Below are positions 45,501 to 54,116 of a stretch of DNA of 64,000 nt, piece after piece. The DNA comes from Rhodopirellula sp. SM50 (GTDB taxonomy: Bacteria > Planctomycetota > Planctomycetia > Pirellulales > Pirellulaceae), in NCBI RefSeq assembly GCF_002289565.1, contig NZ_NTFY01000064.1:62001-126000 (forward strand). Direction: 5' to 3'. A program made the translations under genes and the position numbers. Within the stretch, counting starts at the first letter, position 1. Each line of letters opens with the position of its first letter. The notes beneath the pieces are model-generated. The model saw only the letters and a program-made list of their open reading frames with translations, was not told the origin of the DNA and searched no databases.

Positions 45501-47588
45501 TCCCGATGTCCAGATGGTCCGCCCGTCGTCACCTCGAATGATCCTGAAATCCATCTCGTAGGATCCGCAGGTTCCCGTGAAGACGTCCCCGAGTCGCTTG
45601 CGAACGTATCCTTGATCGTCGGGATGGATGATGTCCAGAAACCCAGCACGCGTTTCGTCGAATTGGTCGTTCGTAAATCCGAAGATCTCGAACATCTGAT
45701 CGGACCAAGTCACGCGATCATTCCCGATGTCCCAGTGCCAGGTCCCCAGGCGACCGGCGTCCAAGGCCAAGTTCAATCGTTGCTCGCGATCAAGCAGCCT
45801 TTGCTCGGACTCCTTTCTGGCGATGCACTGCGCGATCGCATCGGCCATCGGGATCAATTGCTCGAAGACCGCCTGGGCCAGCGGATGTCTGCTGAACAAT
45901 GCAAACACGCCGACGACGCGATGTTCAACGATCAGCGGAAATCCGGCGAATCCCACCATGTCTGCCCGGCCGGACGCCTGTAAAACACTGATCTCGGGAT
46001 CATCTGGCGCATCATTGGTCAGCAGCGGTTGTTGAGTCGCCGCGATTTGCCCGATTTTTGATTTCCCCAGAGGGACCCTTCGTGGTGGACCGTCTAAGTG
46101 TGCGTCGATGCCGGCGTTGGCTGTCAGCTCCAGCATCTGGTCTTGTTCGTCCAGTAACCAAACATGCGAGTGGGCGGCATCGAGTCCGTCGACGATTCTC
46201 TGACAACACGTGTTGAGTATTTCGCCCAGCGGAGCCTCGCCGGCCAACGAGACCGCCAATGATGCGTGCAACGCCGCCATTTCGGCTCGCTCCAAAAGAA
46301 TCGCATCGGCGTGCTTGCGTTCGGTGATATCGCGTAGGTAGCCGGTGAAAAATGGCGAGCCATCGCGACCGTGGGAAACGCTGATCGCCACCTCGACAGG
46401 AAACAAACTGCCGTCGGCTCGTTGCGCGGTCAGCTCGACGCGTCGGCCCAATAAATCGGACGTCCCGGTATGGAGGTATCGGGTCAATCCGTTGCGATGG
46501 GATTCACGAAATTCCTCGGGGACGATCACGTCGGACAGAAGTCTGCCGACAACGTCGGAGGCTGCATGTCCGAAGGTCCGCTCAGCTGCCGGATTGAAGT
46601 CGACGATTCGACCGGTCGTGTCCATCGTGATGACGCAGTCGAGTGCCGACCGAAGGATCGCCGTCTTGCGAGCTTCTTCGTCGCGGATCGTGTCGGTGAG
46701 TCGACGTTGCCGAATAAACTGTCCGATTTCGTTTCCAACCGCGCCAAGTAATTGGAGCAGTTCGGGTTCCCGCTTGAGCGTTCGAGCGGTGTAGATCTCA
46801 ATCACACCCTTAAACCTGCGGCCCACGACGATCGGAAACCCGACACCGCTGGTCAGGCTGCTCTGCTTGGCAGCGGCAGCTCGGACAAACCCTTTTTTGT
46901 TCTGGACATCTTCAAACCAAACCGGCTCGCGTTCCTTCCAAGCTTGTCCGGGTAATCCTTCACCGATGGCAATTCGAATGTCGCGACTGAAATCCACGAA
47001 GGGGCGCAGGGAACTGTCGATCGCGTCAGCCTCGACACAGGTCATGAATTCTGCTTGAGCGTCCACTCTCCACAGCAAGCAGGCTTCTGCCGATAAGGAA
47101 CTGCGGAGAGCCTTCAAGACTTTTGGGATCACCGTTTCAAAGGAATCCGCGTCTGCCAACAGTTTTGTGACCGCATGCGCTGCAGCCAATCGCATGCGGA
47201 GTTGGTGTTGCTCGGTGACCTCATAAAACGTCACGACCAGTCCGTCACGGCCAGTGGTGTCGTCCGCATACGGTTGAACGCGTCTTAGGAACCAGCGACC
47301 GTCTTGCGTTTCGACTTCATCTTCAACTGGTGCATTCGCGACCAGCGTGACGTCGCCCGGATACGGAGGCATCTCGACTGCAAAGTGGGTCACGCTCTGC
47401 AGCGGGCGGCCGATGTCGGTTGAGCTCAGTTGATAAAGTGCAGCCACCCCTTGAGTGAAGCGTTGAATCTTCAGCTGGTTATCCAGAAACAGCGTGGCGA
47501 TGTTCAAGCTGTCGAGAAGATCCGTCTGATCAGAGTCGGAGCGAATCAGTGGAGGGGGCGATCGTTCCTGTTGTGATCGATCATTCAT
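42594..47588 (-). CDS. Very large multi-PAS/GAF hybrid histidine kinase
   Basis: This 1664-residue soluble sensor kinase has six PAS and three GAF modules alternating: PAS (about 27-128), GAF (132-297), PAS (305-430), GAF (440-600), PAS (610-735), GAF (745-900), and three PAS (905-1030, 1035-1155, 1160-1285). HisKA follows with FLANMSHEIRTPM (His near 1297), then HATPase (about 1400-1520) and a receiver with VDDRRDI and LLLDMQMPNLDG (about 1545-1660). The first PAS (LNIATLFLDNQLKIQRFT) is the type found in CheB/CheR fusion proteins. PAS/GAF pockets could bind haem, flavin or small ligands; none can be named. It leads an operon with the KaiC-like and second kinase genes. ATG at 47588 overlaps the stop of a doubtful small upstream frame. 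Confidence 0.94.
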   Translation of the reverse strand: MNDRSQQERSPPPLIRSDSDQTDLLDSLNIATLFLDNQLKIQRFTQGVAALYQLSSTDIGRPLQSVTHFAVEMPPYPGDVTLVANAPVEDEVETQDGRWFLRRVQPYADDTTGRDGLVVTFYEVTEQHQLRMRLAAAHAVTKLLADADSFETVIPKVLKALRSSLSAEACLLWRVDAQAEFMTCVEADAIDSSLRPFVDFSRDIRIAIGEGLPGQAWKEREPVWFEDVQNKKGFVRAAAAKQSSLTSGVGFPIVVGRRFKGVIEIYTARTLKREPELLQLLGAVGNEIGQFIRQRRLTDTIRDEEARKTAILRSALDCVITMDTTGRIVDFNPAAERTFGHAASDVVGRLLSDVIVPEEFRESHRNGLTRYLHTGTSDLLGRRVELTAQRADGSLFPVEVAISVSHGRDGSPFFTGYLRDITERKHADAILLERAEMAALHASLAVSLAGEAPLGEILNTCCQRIVDGLDAAHSHVWLLDEQDQMLELTANAGIDAHLDGPPRRVPLGKSKIGQIAATQQPLLTNDAPDDPEISVLQASGRADMVGFAGFPLIVEHRVVGVFALFSRHPLAQAVFEQLIPMADAIAQCIARKESEQRLLDREQRLNLALDAGRLGTWHWDIGNDRVTWSDQMFEIFGFTNDQFDETRAGFLDIIHPDDQGYVRKRLGDVFTGTCGSYEMDFRIIRGDDGRTIWTSGRGVIDRDELNRPLGITAVASDITERKIDELNLAFLSDLQTRLVPLTSVNELMAVATRLTTDYLGLARCLFVEFDQHGEAADILCDYHTGDGPSMVGIHSVRDFHDDAERSDLIAGNQVLSDDAQSSRREDRLAKSFRAFNIGAFCNSAYVTDRGTKFVVSALHAEKHVWQLDERRLLQEVADRVGIRIERARSEEELANREAHLRRVINNQLGLVGVIDRNGILLEVDDRSLKIARTRREDVVGKHFADAPWWSYDPAVAARMRDAMRRAMAGEVVRYDVSLFAHGDEGVMIDFMIAPVTDDNGEVEFLIPSGVDIRDRYRAQQQLVENERRVSMALRAGRMAAWEWTPEKSHWDPKLFELLGKPSIADPSPEYLFECVHPDDLWMLRSSWQRAIDGEDDYDVEFRVRLPDGRIRWLAAVGTVIHSPDGSVAAMHGLSWDITEQKESQQRIRDSEQRFRNMANAAPAMIWVSDQNHLCTFLSQRWCDFTGQTEREGLAMGWLEAVHPDDRPSTRQAFLAAVDRHEPFELDFRLRTAGNNYRWAIDAGQPRFDESGEFVGYVGSVIDAHDRHEAQSALQEARAVAVAANESKSAFLANMSHEIRTPMTAILGYADLLGDVIENEEAKQHLQTIRHNGDYLLEIINDILDLSKIEAGKLDVQYENFNPHLLIEDVRSIMEVRASEGNLTLDVEYQSRIPKLINSDIKRLKQILINLVGNAIKFTRQGGVKIRVRYEASVQQLQLDVVDTGIGIAEEQMEKLFKPFSQGDASVTRNFGGTGLGLAISQRLAETLGGSITVRSVVGVGSTFTVGIDTGNVAESDLVDYGEFETDHAAKTTPETNVPTHLPWRVLIVDDRRDIRFLSKRILTQSGATVDECEDGLLAVKYMSGCLAGGDCPDLVLLDMQMPNLDGYSTAAELRTLGYTGPIIALTADAMQGDMNKCLEAGCNDYLSKPIDKAALLQKVSEMLT

Positions 47589-47881
47589 TGCAACGCTCGG
47601 AAAGAAAAGAGAGGCGACAAGCGAAGGTCAATGTTTGACAGAAGACGATCGGGCTCCCCGTGTCGCCATCGCAGCTTCGAGAATCGATTCCGGATCCTCT
47701 CGAGGCTCACATCGGAAGCCATCAACCGAATCCCGCTTAGCCGCCCGTCGCTCACTGCGATCTCAATCTCCTTCACGTTTCCGAAGTAACGCCACAAAAC
47801 GCTGCGGCTTCGGCGATCTGCGCCAGACCGACTAGGCATTGCGCGTTCCGTTTCCTCGCCTTCGTTTCGCCATTCTTTCAC
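47585..47881 (-). CDS. Doubtful 98-residue frame upstream of the large kinase
   Basis: The frame is Arg/Ser-rich with no recognised domain (central VKEIEIAVSDGRLSGIRLM looks foldable). Its TGA overlaps the kinase ATG as ATGA, the pattern of coupled genes and the main reason to list it. Its start lies 34 bases from a 132-bp palindrome. It may equally be untranslated leader. Confidence 0.25.
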   Translation of the reverse strand: MKEWRNEGEETERAMPSRSGADRRSRSVLWRYFGNVKEIEIAVSDGRLSGIRLMASDVSLERIRNRFSKLRWRHGEPDRLLSNIDLRLSPLFSFRALQ

Positions 47882-47914
47882 GAGACAATCGAACCAATTC
47901 GAAACCCCTCAAGT

Positions 47915-48046
47915 CAACGCTGTGAAGCATTTTATAGCGGTAGGGCGCGAGCCCTCCGGTGTTGTGGCAGAGATGACGAACCGGAGGGCTCGCGCCCTGC
48001 CGCTAAAACCTCAAGAAACACATGGGAAAAATGCTTCACAGCGTTG
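47915..48046. mobile_element. 132-bp nested palindromic element (MITE/REP-like)
   Basis: The outer arms are exact 19-base inverted repeats (caacgctgtgaagcatttt at 47915-47933 against 48028-48046). Nested inside is a 25-base stem with one mismatch (47936-47960 against 47980-48004), containing gggcgcgagccctccggt. There is no coding capacity. The remaining 48047-48376 shows no gene or strong signal. Confidence 0.75.
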
Positions 48047-48376
48047 TCCTAAAGTGTAGCCGAATTGGACCGACAATGACTGTCTTCGTCAATCGATCGT
48101 GAGTCATTCACCGATCGCAGACTCCCTCGGGTGGGCGGGTGTTCCGATAGAGGTGAACGTCGGTCTGCCTGCACCTCCAGTGGCCCGTCCGTTCCAACGT
48201 GGCTCGTTACTGACGCATGCGAACTTCGATTGAAAGGCCGCTCGCGAGGCGTGTTCGATTGGCACGACAGTTGCCGATTGCCCTGGAGTCACCATCGTTA
48301 GGGCGGTGTCGGCTTGCCCGCATCGCCGATGGTCTGATTCGCTTCCTGATGTTCAACCCACGGAGACCCACAGGCC

Positions 48377-48661
48377 ATGCCTCGTTCCATCTTGTTGATT
48401 CTCGTTCTCGGTTTCACCTCGCTCGTTGTCGCTGATGCGCGAGCTGCCTCCCCTACCGGTTGGAGCCCCGTCATCATTGCAACCGGTGAGTACCGTGAAC
48501 GAATTAAATCCATGCCGATCCATCAGCGACCGGGGCGTCCGCTGCACGTCTACGGCAATACGGTTCGATTGATCAAAACGTCTCGCGTTTCAGCCGAACC
48601 CGTTCGACCGATGCGACAAATCTTCTTCGGATCACCGACACTGATCGGACCACGCAGGTAG
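48377..48661 (+). CDS. Small secreted protein, unknown function
   Basis: The 94 residues open with a clear signal peptide (MPRSILLILVLGFTSLVVADARA, cut after ARA near 23). A basic mature part follows with MPIHQRPGRPLHVYGNTVRL. ATG is preceded by cacagg at a poor distance, so translation may be weak. No known domain. The mature chain has no cysteine and no repeat. It is divergent from the kinase operon and alone on its strand. Signal peptide quality supports it as real. Confidence 0.7.
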   Translation: MPRSILLILVLGFTSLVVADARAASPTGWSPVIIATGEYRERIKSMPIHQRPGRPLHVYGNTVRLIKTSRVSAEPVRPMRQIFFGSPTLIGPRR

Positions 48662-48773
48662 ACGCGCCAAATCAGCGATCCGGTCCGGTAGCGGCGGGAC
48701 AGGATGGAGATTCTGCCCTCGCATGCGAAGCGAGGGTACGAGTCTCCGATGGAACTAGTGGCGTGACCCCAGT

Positions 48774-49799
48774 TCAGTCGATGCGGACGAGTTGCTTGCC
48801 GAGGTTATCGCCACTGAACAAGCCGATAAAGGCGGCCGGCGCATTCTCCAGCCCGGAGACGACGGACTCCTCCCAAACGATTTTGTCGGACTTGATCAGC
48901 GAGACCATCTCGCGGGTGAATTCATCTTGATCGCTCATGTGGTCGCGAACGATGAAGCCTTGCATGCGAATGCGTTTGCTGATGACTTTGAACAGGTTTC
49001 GAGGGGCGGCGGGCGGTTCGGTTGCGTTGTACGTGGAGATCATGCCACATTCGACGCAGCATCCGAAATCATTCATCACTTCGATGGCCGCTTCCAGATG
49101 GTCGCCGCCGACGTTATCGAAGTAGACGTCAATGCCGTCGGGTGCATGCTCTCTCAGTGCCGCGATTAGATCGTCTGTTTCCTTGTAATTGATGACGGCA
49201 TCGATGCCAATTTTTCCGCTCAACCACTCGATCTTGGATTGTTGCCCGGCACTACCGATGACGCGACAGTCTTTCGCTTTGGCGATCTGGCAGGCGACCG
49301 AACCGACCGCGCCCGAGGCGGCGGAGACGAAGACGGTGCTGTTGTTGGACAGGTTTGCGATTCGGTTCAAGCCGACCCAGGCCGTCATGCCCGTCATTCC
49401 GAGAACGCTCAGATATGCCTGGACCGGGACCAGGTCGGTGGCAATGGGGGTCACCCCTTCACCGGTCGACGTCCAATACTCTCGCCATCCGAGATGGCCC
49501 AGTACGTAGTCGCCTTCCTTGAAGCTAGCGTGCCGAGACTCGACCACCTTGCCGATGCAACCGCCTTCTAAGGGTTGGTCGATGGAAAAGGCTGGTACAT
49601 AACTGTCGCCCGCTTTCATTCGGCCTCGCATGTAGGGATCGACCGACATCCATTCGTTCTTGACCAAGAATTCGCCATCTGCAATCGGCGGGATCTCGAC
49701 CACGGTTTGCTTGAAATTCGCTTCCGTCGGTTCGCCGTCGGGTCGCGAGGCGAGTTCGATTTGCTTTGACTTGGTCGATCGTGAGGTTTGCGTAGCCAT
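48774..49799 (-). CDS. Zinc-less MDR oxidoreductase, CurA/leukotriene B4 dehydrogenase-like
   Basis: The 341-residue length is typical. The N-terminal catalytic domain has NEWMSVDPYMRGRM, the signature of the NADPH-dependent alkenal/one oxidoreductase (CurA/PTGR) branch of the medium-chain dehydrogenases. GMTGMTAWVGL is followed by the Rossmann motif AASGAVGSVACQIAK (near 160) and VYFDNVGG (near 232). The family reduces the C=C bond of alpha,beta-unsaturated aldehydes and ketones, a common detoxification step. Zinc ligands of true alcohol dehydrogenases are absent, as expected. It stands near catalase and a second MDR gene on the same strand, in keeping with oxidative-stress defence. The exact substrate is open. 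Confidence 0.92.
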   Translation of the reverse strand: MATQTSRSTKSKQIELASRPDGEPTEANFKQTVVEIPPIADGEFLVKNEWMSVDPYMRGRMKAGDSYVPAFSIDQPLEGGCIGKVVESRHASFKEGDYVLGHLGWREYWTSTGEGVTPIATDLVPVQAYLSVLGMTGMTAWVGLNRIANLSNNSTVFVSAASGAVGSVACQIAKAKDCRVIGSAGQQSKIEWLSGKIGIDAVINYKETDDLIAALREHAPDGIDVYFDNVGGDHLEAAIEVMNDFGCCVECGMISTYNATEPPAAPRNLFKVISKRIRMQGFIVRDHMSDQDEFTREMVSLIKSDKIVWEESVVSGLENAPAAFIGLFSGDNLGKQLVRID

Positions 49800-49876
49800 C
49801 AGAGTTTCCTAGGAAGTGGGGCGGTCCCGGGTTTATCCCCGGGCTATCCCGATGTCGTTTCGGTGAAATGGATTGA

Positions 49877-49955
49877 GCGAAAAGGGGGTCAGGAGTCAAT
49901 AGCCGGAACGGCCCTACGGGTGCTTCGCACTATTGACTCCTGACCCCGTTTTCGC
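49877..49955. repeat. Imperfect hairpin repeat, gcgaagcaccc-core family (copy 2)
   Basis: Arms of 26 bases (49877-49902 and 49930-49955) pair with one mismatch; the inner 18 are perfect (ggggtcaggagtcaatag). The loop carries gggtgcttcgca, the reverse complement of the core in the other two copies. It sits between the catalase stop and the CurA-like start, where it could work as a terminator-like structure. Confidence 0.85.
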
Positions 49956-49989
49956 GGTTCTGGCGGTGAACGTCGTTTAGGGACAGAGC

Positions 49990-52059
49990 CTAGCACTCTC
50001 GATCCCAAATGCGATGTTTTTTTGCAGCCGTGGTGAACGCATCGAAGTTTCCATCACTGACGTCGACGACGCCCTCATCGGCGTCGATCGCAACGGATGC
50101 TTTTTCGAACATCGGTTTTGCTGCGTCGTTGAATCCGATCACCTTCATGTGGCCGAATGCGTCGCGGATCCAGTCGATCGCATCGGCATCGGCGATCAAC
50201 GTTTCCGATTGGCTTGCGGTGGGGGCAACCACCACGCAGTCGAACAGAACCGAGGGGCCGCCGGCCAAGAAGTGATCGGGCATCACCGTCTTGCCTTTGC
50301 TGGTTTTGATGGGGCCAGCCTTGGGAGTGACGATTTCCAGTGTCGCCTGTTCCTGTTCGGCTAACTTGACCAGTGATTGATGGAAAGAAGCATCAACCCC
50401 GTCAGTGGTCAGTAGCCCGATTTTTTTCCCTGCCAACGACTGCGGCGCAACGCTGTACTGAGAAAGCGGGGGAGACGGCTGGGGGTCACCGACGGGAACC
50501 TTGGGTTTGATTTTGTCGGCGCTGCCTTTCATTCCCAACGCGTCGGCAACCTGTTCGGCCAGATCCCGGTCGATCTGTTGTAAATGCCCTAACATTCGGG
50601 TGCGGATCTTCACCTGGTCGCATTTGCCAAGTTCGAACGCAAAGCCGCCGACGATCTGCCGCTGTTCGGCTGCTGTCATCGACACCCAGAACAATCTCGC
50701 CTGGGTGTAGTGATCAGCAAAGCTTTCCGGACGAATGCGAAGCTTTTGGCCGCTCTCCTGAGATGGAAAAGAGGTGAATCCGTTTTTAGGGTCTTCACGC
50801 GGCGAACCGTCGTCCAGCGAGTTTGGTTCGTTCGCGACGTTGCCCGTTGACACTTCCATTTGCATGTGGCCATCGCGTTGGAAGTTCGCAAACGGACACT
50901 TCGGTTTGTTGACCGGGATCTGATGGAAGTTGGGGCTTCCCAGACGTGAGAGTTGGGTGTCGAGATACGAGAACAGGCGACCTTGCAGCAGCGGGTCGTT
51001 GGAAAAGTCAATTCCTGGAACGACGTGCGATGGGCAGAACGCGACCTGTTCGGTCTCGGCAAAGAAGTTGTCGACGTTGCGGTTGAGCACCATTTTTCCA
51101 AGCGGTGTCAGCGGTACCAATTCCTCGGGAATCAGCTTCGTCGGATCCAGCACGTCGAAATCAAAACCGTTTGCTTCGTCTTCGCTAAACACCTGCACAG
51201 ACAATTCCCATTCCGGGAAATCGCCGGCTTCGATCGCATTCCACAGATCACGGCGATGGAAGTCGGGGTCGGCGCCGTTGATTTTCACCGCTTCGGGCCA
51301 AATCACCGAAAACGTGCCGAGCTTCGGCCGCCAGTGGAACTTCACAAACTTTGAATCGCCCTTGCGGTTGATCATGCGAAAGGTGTGGACGCTAAAGCCT
51401 TCCATCATCCGGAAGGATCGCGGGATGGCACGATCCGACATGATCCACATCAGCATATGCATGCTTTCGGGATTCAGCGACACGAAGTCCCAAAATGTGT
51501 TGTGCGCCGACTGAGCTTGTGGGAAATCACGATCGGGTTCCGGTTTTACGCTATGAATCAGATCGGGGAACTTGATGGCGTCCTGGATGAAAAATACCGG
51601 AATGTTGTTGCCGACCAGATCGTAGTTTCCCTCCGACGTGTAGAACTTTACCGAAAACCCACGGACGTCGCGTGCCAGGTCGGGCGATCCGGCGCTGCCG
51701 GCGACAGTCGAAAAACGGCAGAAGACTGGTGTCTGCGCCTCGGGGTCTTGCAAGAATGCGGCCTTGGTCAGCTTGCCGTTGCCCTTGTACGCTTGGAAGT
51801 ATCCGTGGGCGGCGTACCCGCGGGCATGGACGACACGTTCCGGGATTCTTTCGTGGTCGAAATGCGTGATCTTCTCACGCAAAATAAAATCTTCCAGCAA
51901 TTGAGGGCCGCGAGGTCCAACGGTGAGTGTGTTCTGATCATCAGAAACCACAACGCCCTGGTTGGTGGTCAGCGGCTGGCCGTCGCGGGAAACGGTCTGG
52001 TGTAGTTCACCCCCGTTGCCGGTTTTCGAGCTGGAAGCTGGATTGCCTTTTTTTGCCAT
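49990..52059 (-). CDS. katE: Large-subunit haem catalase with DJ-1-like C-terminal domain
   Basis: The 689-residue length places it with HPII-type clade 2 catalases rather than the 500-residue forms. ATG 52059 is preferred over 52143 because aagg lies 7 bases before it. Active-site His78 is in ERVVHARG, the distal Asn in GNNIPVF near 151, and the haem-ligand Tyr in RLFSYLDTQ near 370. Residues about 540-689 form the extra flavodoxin/DJ-1-like domain ([20 protein letters not shown]). It breaks down H2O2 to water and oxygen in the cytoplasm, as a tetramer in characterised relatives. Neighbouring reductases and Dps elsewhere in the window fit an oxidative-stress role. Confidence 0.96.
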   Translation of the reverse strand: MAKKGNPASSSKTGNGGELHQTVSRDGQPLTTNQGVVVSDDQNTLTVGPRGPQLLEDFILREKITHFDHERIPERVVHARGYAAHGYFQAYKGNGKLTKAAFLQDPEAQTPVFCRFSTVAGSAGSPDLARDVRGFSVKFYTSEGNYDLVGNNIPVFFIQDAIKFPDLIHSVKPEPDRDFPQAQSAHNTFWDFVSLNPESMHMLMWIMSDRAIPRSFRMMEGFSVHTFRMINRKGDSKFVKFHWRPKLGTFSVIWPEAVKINGADPDFHRRDLWNAIEAGDFPEWELSVQVFSEDEANGFDFDVLDPTKLIPEELVPLTPLGKMVLNRNVDNFFAETEQVAFCPSHVVPGIDFSNDPLLQGRLFSYLDTQLSRLGSPNFHQIPVNKPKCPFANFQRDGHMQMEVSTGNVANEPNSLDDGSPREDPKNGFTSFPSQESGQKLRIRPESFADHYTQARLFWVSMTAAEQRQIVGGFAFELGKCDQVKIRTRMLGHLQQIDRDLAEQVADALGMKGSADKIKPKVPVGDPQPSPPLSQYSVAPQSLAGKKIGLLTTDGVDASFHQSLVKLAEQEQATLEIVTPKAGPIKTSKGKTVMPDHFLAGGPSVLFDCVVVAPTASQSETLIADADAIDWIRDAFGHMKVIGFNDAAKPMFEKASVAIDADEGVVDVSDGNFDAFTTAAKKHRIWDREC

Positions 52060-52301
52060 GTTCGACCTTATCTGATGTCTTATGATGTTCACGAATTCAA
52101 ACTTGGTCTCTGACGACACAACCTTCGGTCGAAGGTGAAGCAAAATCGATCAGGCTGACCAGCGAGTGTCCAGCACGAATCGTTCTGCGGCGGCAGCGGT
52201 GGCCTTGATCCGAGAGTTGAGAGAGTTCTCGGCCGTCGTCAATCGACTCAAACAGGGAGCCGCTCAGACGCAAAAGCCGTGCCGCACGTTGTAACGGTCG
52301 A

Positions 52302-53258
52302 TCAGTTCAATAGCACCACTTTTCCGTGGTCGACTCCCGTCTCGACCCGGCGGTGCGCTGACGCCGCGTCGGACATCGGAAACGTGCTGTCGAGCGTGAC
52401 GGTCAATTTGCCGCGCTCGTAAAGGTCGGTCAGTGCTCGCAAATCGTCTCCGCATGGCTTGGCGAGCATCACCATGCCGGATTTCGCGAGCGGATACGTC
52501 AGGATCGTCATCAGCATTCCTTTGACGCTCGGTTCGGTGGAAACGTATCGACCTCCGTCGAGCAGCACGGACCGCGAATCCCAGTAACCCGATTTGCCGG
52601 CGGCATCGAAAACGATATTCCAGCATTCGTCCGATTGCACGAAGTCGGTGGTTTCGTAATCGTAGAAATGATCCGCCCCGAGTGAGAGACAAAATTCCCG
52701 ATTCTCACCGCTGGCGACGGCATCGACGTGACAATCATAGGACTTGGCGATCTGGATCGCGAAGGCTCCCACACCGCCGCTGGCACCATTGATCAGCACA
52801 CGGTGCCCGGCTCGTATTCTTCCGTGATCCCGCAGCGACTGCAGTGCCGTTGTTCCCGCCAGCGGGATCGCGGCGGCGTGTTCAAACGACAGGGTATCGG
52901 GCAGCTTCGCAGCGACGTCCGAACTGCAGACGGCGAAATCCGCGCACGCTCCGCCAACCACGGAATCCAAAAACGCCATCACCCGATCACCGACGTGCAA
53001 CGGACCACGCTCGTCCGATTCGATGATCACTCCGGCGACATCGTAACCGGGGATGCGGGGAAAGCCCCCTGGCAGCAACCCCTTCATCTCGCCGCTTCGG
53101 ATCCGATAGTCAATCGGATTCACGCTGGACGCACGGACTTCGATCAGCAACTCATCTCGTCCCCGCTCGGGGACAGGGACTTGAGTGCGCCGAAGCACAC
53201 TCGCGTCTCCGTAGTCGTCGTAAACGACCGCCTGCATCGAAGTCTCGTGCGGATTCAT
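52302..53258 (-). CDS. Zinc-less MDR NAD(P)-dependent oxidoreductase (quinone reductase-like)
   Basis: The 318 residues follow the quinone oxidoreductase pattern: MQAVVYDDYGDASVL, VRASSVNPIDYRIRSG, PGYDVAGVI, GDRVMAF, then the nucleotide-binding NGASGGVGAFAIQIAK (near 155) and ADHFYDY. Zinc ligands are lacking. The family reduces quinones or alkenals with NADPH. ATG 53258 is used; MQAVVY at residue 8 is a possible alternative start. The stop lies 242 bases before the catalase start, same strand. The gene 10 bases upstream is a small membrane-associated protein, so all may be one transcript. Substrate not determinable. Confidence 0.92.
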   Translation of the reverse strand: MNPHETSMQAVVYDDYGDASVLRRTQVPVPERGRDELLIEVRASSVNPIDYRIRSGEMKGLLPGGFPRIPGYDVAGVIIESDERGPLHVGDRVMAFLDSVVGGACADFAVCSSDVAAKLPDTLSFEHAAAIPLAGTTALQSLRDHGRIRAGHRVLINGASGGVGAFAIQIAKSYDCHVDAVASGENREFCLSLGADHFYDYETTDFVQSDECWNIVFDAAGKSGYWDSRSVLLDGGRYVSTEPSVKGMLMTILTYPLAKSGMVMLAKPCGDDLRALTDLYERGKLTVTLDSTFPMSDAASAHRRVETGVDHGKVVLLN

Positions 53259-53267
53259 CGTCGAGGC

Positions 53268-53498
53268 CTACCCGCGGAGCTTCCAGCCGACGATGACGCC
53301 GAAGGCGAAGCACCACATGGCTGCGACGTCGGGTTTCTCTTCTGCGTAGCTTTTCAACAGTTTGACGACGTCTTTGGCCGGGGCCGCAACATAGTGACTG
53401 CCGTACTCTTGAAGACCTTCCGTCGCGGCCTGCGTGAAATCACCCGGGCTGCGGCTGTTGTCGGTGGAGTTTTTTTGTTGGGTGGTCGATGTACTCAT
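53268..53498 (-). CDS. Small protein with C-terminal membrane helix, unknown
   Basis: The 76 residues begin MSTSTTQQKNS. The frame is open to 53786, but that would overlap the CsbD-like gene, and the ATG at 53498 has gaagaag upstream. The first 50 residues are hydrophilic; the last 20 (VAAMWCFAFGVIVGWKLRG) form one membrane helix ending in Arg. This resembles the C-terminal anchor of DUF883/ElaB-type stress proteins, like its upstream neighbour. It is followed 9 bases later by an MDR reductase gene. A stress-related inner-membrane role is inference. Confidence 0.7.
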   Translation of the reverse strand: MSTSTTQQKNSTDNSRSPGDFTQAATEGLQEYGSHYVAAPAKDVVKLLKSYAEEKPDVAAMWCFAFGVIVGWKLRG

Positions 53499-53583
53499 GG
53501 GTATCGCTTCTTCTGGCGGGAAATGGGTTGGGGATTCAGAGCGTCCTGCTGCCGGGAATAATGGGAAACCGGTGTCAACGCGT

Positions 53584-54012
53584 TCAACGTCCGGAGAAGC
53601 GTTCACGCCACGTGGGTTGTCGATAGCGATCGGCTGCGAGTGAGTAGCCGATGGCAATCCCCGCAAGCAGGCCGACACCAAGGGCGGTGACGACCGATTC
53701 CATCGGGTGCTTGGCGACGGCATTGCTTGTCCCCTCGTACCCTTGACGCAGTTGGTCGCGAGTCGCCTGGGCATATTCACCGGCACGTTCGGTCAGGTTC
53801 GAGCACGTTTCTCCACAGTCCTGGTAGACCTTGCGGACGAACGACTCGACCTCTTCGCGTGCCACACCGGCCTTCTTTTGGATCAACCCGATCAATCGCT
53901 CGCTGTCGCCTTCGACTTCTCGCAATTCATCGTCGGTGACCTGTCCGTATTTCTTTTGGACGGCACCGTGAATCTGGTTCCACTGCCCACTGGCTTGTTG
54001 TCTCGTGACCAT
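53584..54012 (-). CDS. CsbD-like / DUF883-type stress protein
   Basis: The 142 residues combine two known pieces. The N-terminal 60 match CsbD (SGQWNQIHGAVQKKYGQVTDDELREVEGD), a general-stress protein family. The C-terminal half has an amphipathic stretch (SNLTERAGEYAQATRDQLRQGYEG) and a glycine-rich membrane helix (VTALGVGLLAGIAIGYSLA) ending basic, as in DUF883/YqjD proteins that bind ribosomes at the inner membrane in stationary phase in E. coli. The fusion puts both on one chain. It begins a minus-strand set of stress-type genes running to 48774. Function beyond stress association unknown. Confidence 0.85.
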   Translation of the reverse strand: MVTRQQASGQWNQIHGAVQKKYGQVTDDELREVEGDSERLIGLIQKKAGVAREEVESFVRKVYQDCGETCSNLTERAGEYAQATRDQLRQGYEGTSNAVAKHPMESVVTALGVGLLAGIAIGYSLAADRYRQPTWRERFSGR

Positions 54013-54116
54013 TTTGATTTTCCTTCGACTACGTTTTTTAATCTTGGGTCGCGGAAGGAGTGAACGAACTCCCCCTCAAAGCGACCGAAGCATTTCGGTT
54101 GCAAGCTTCTGCCCCT

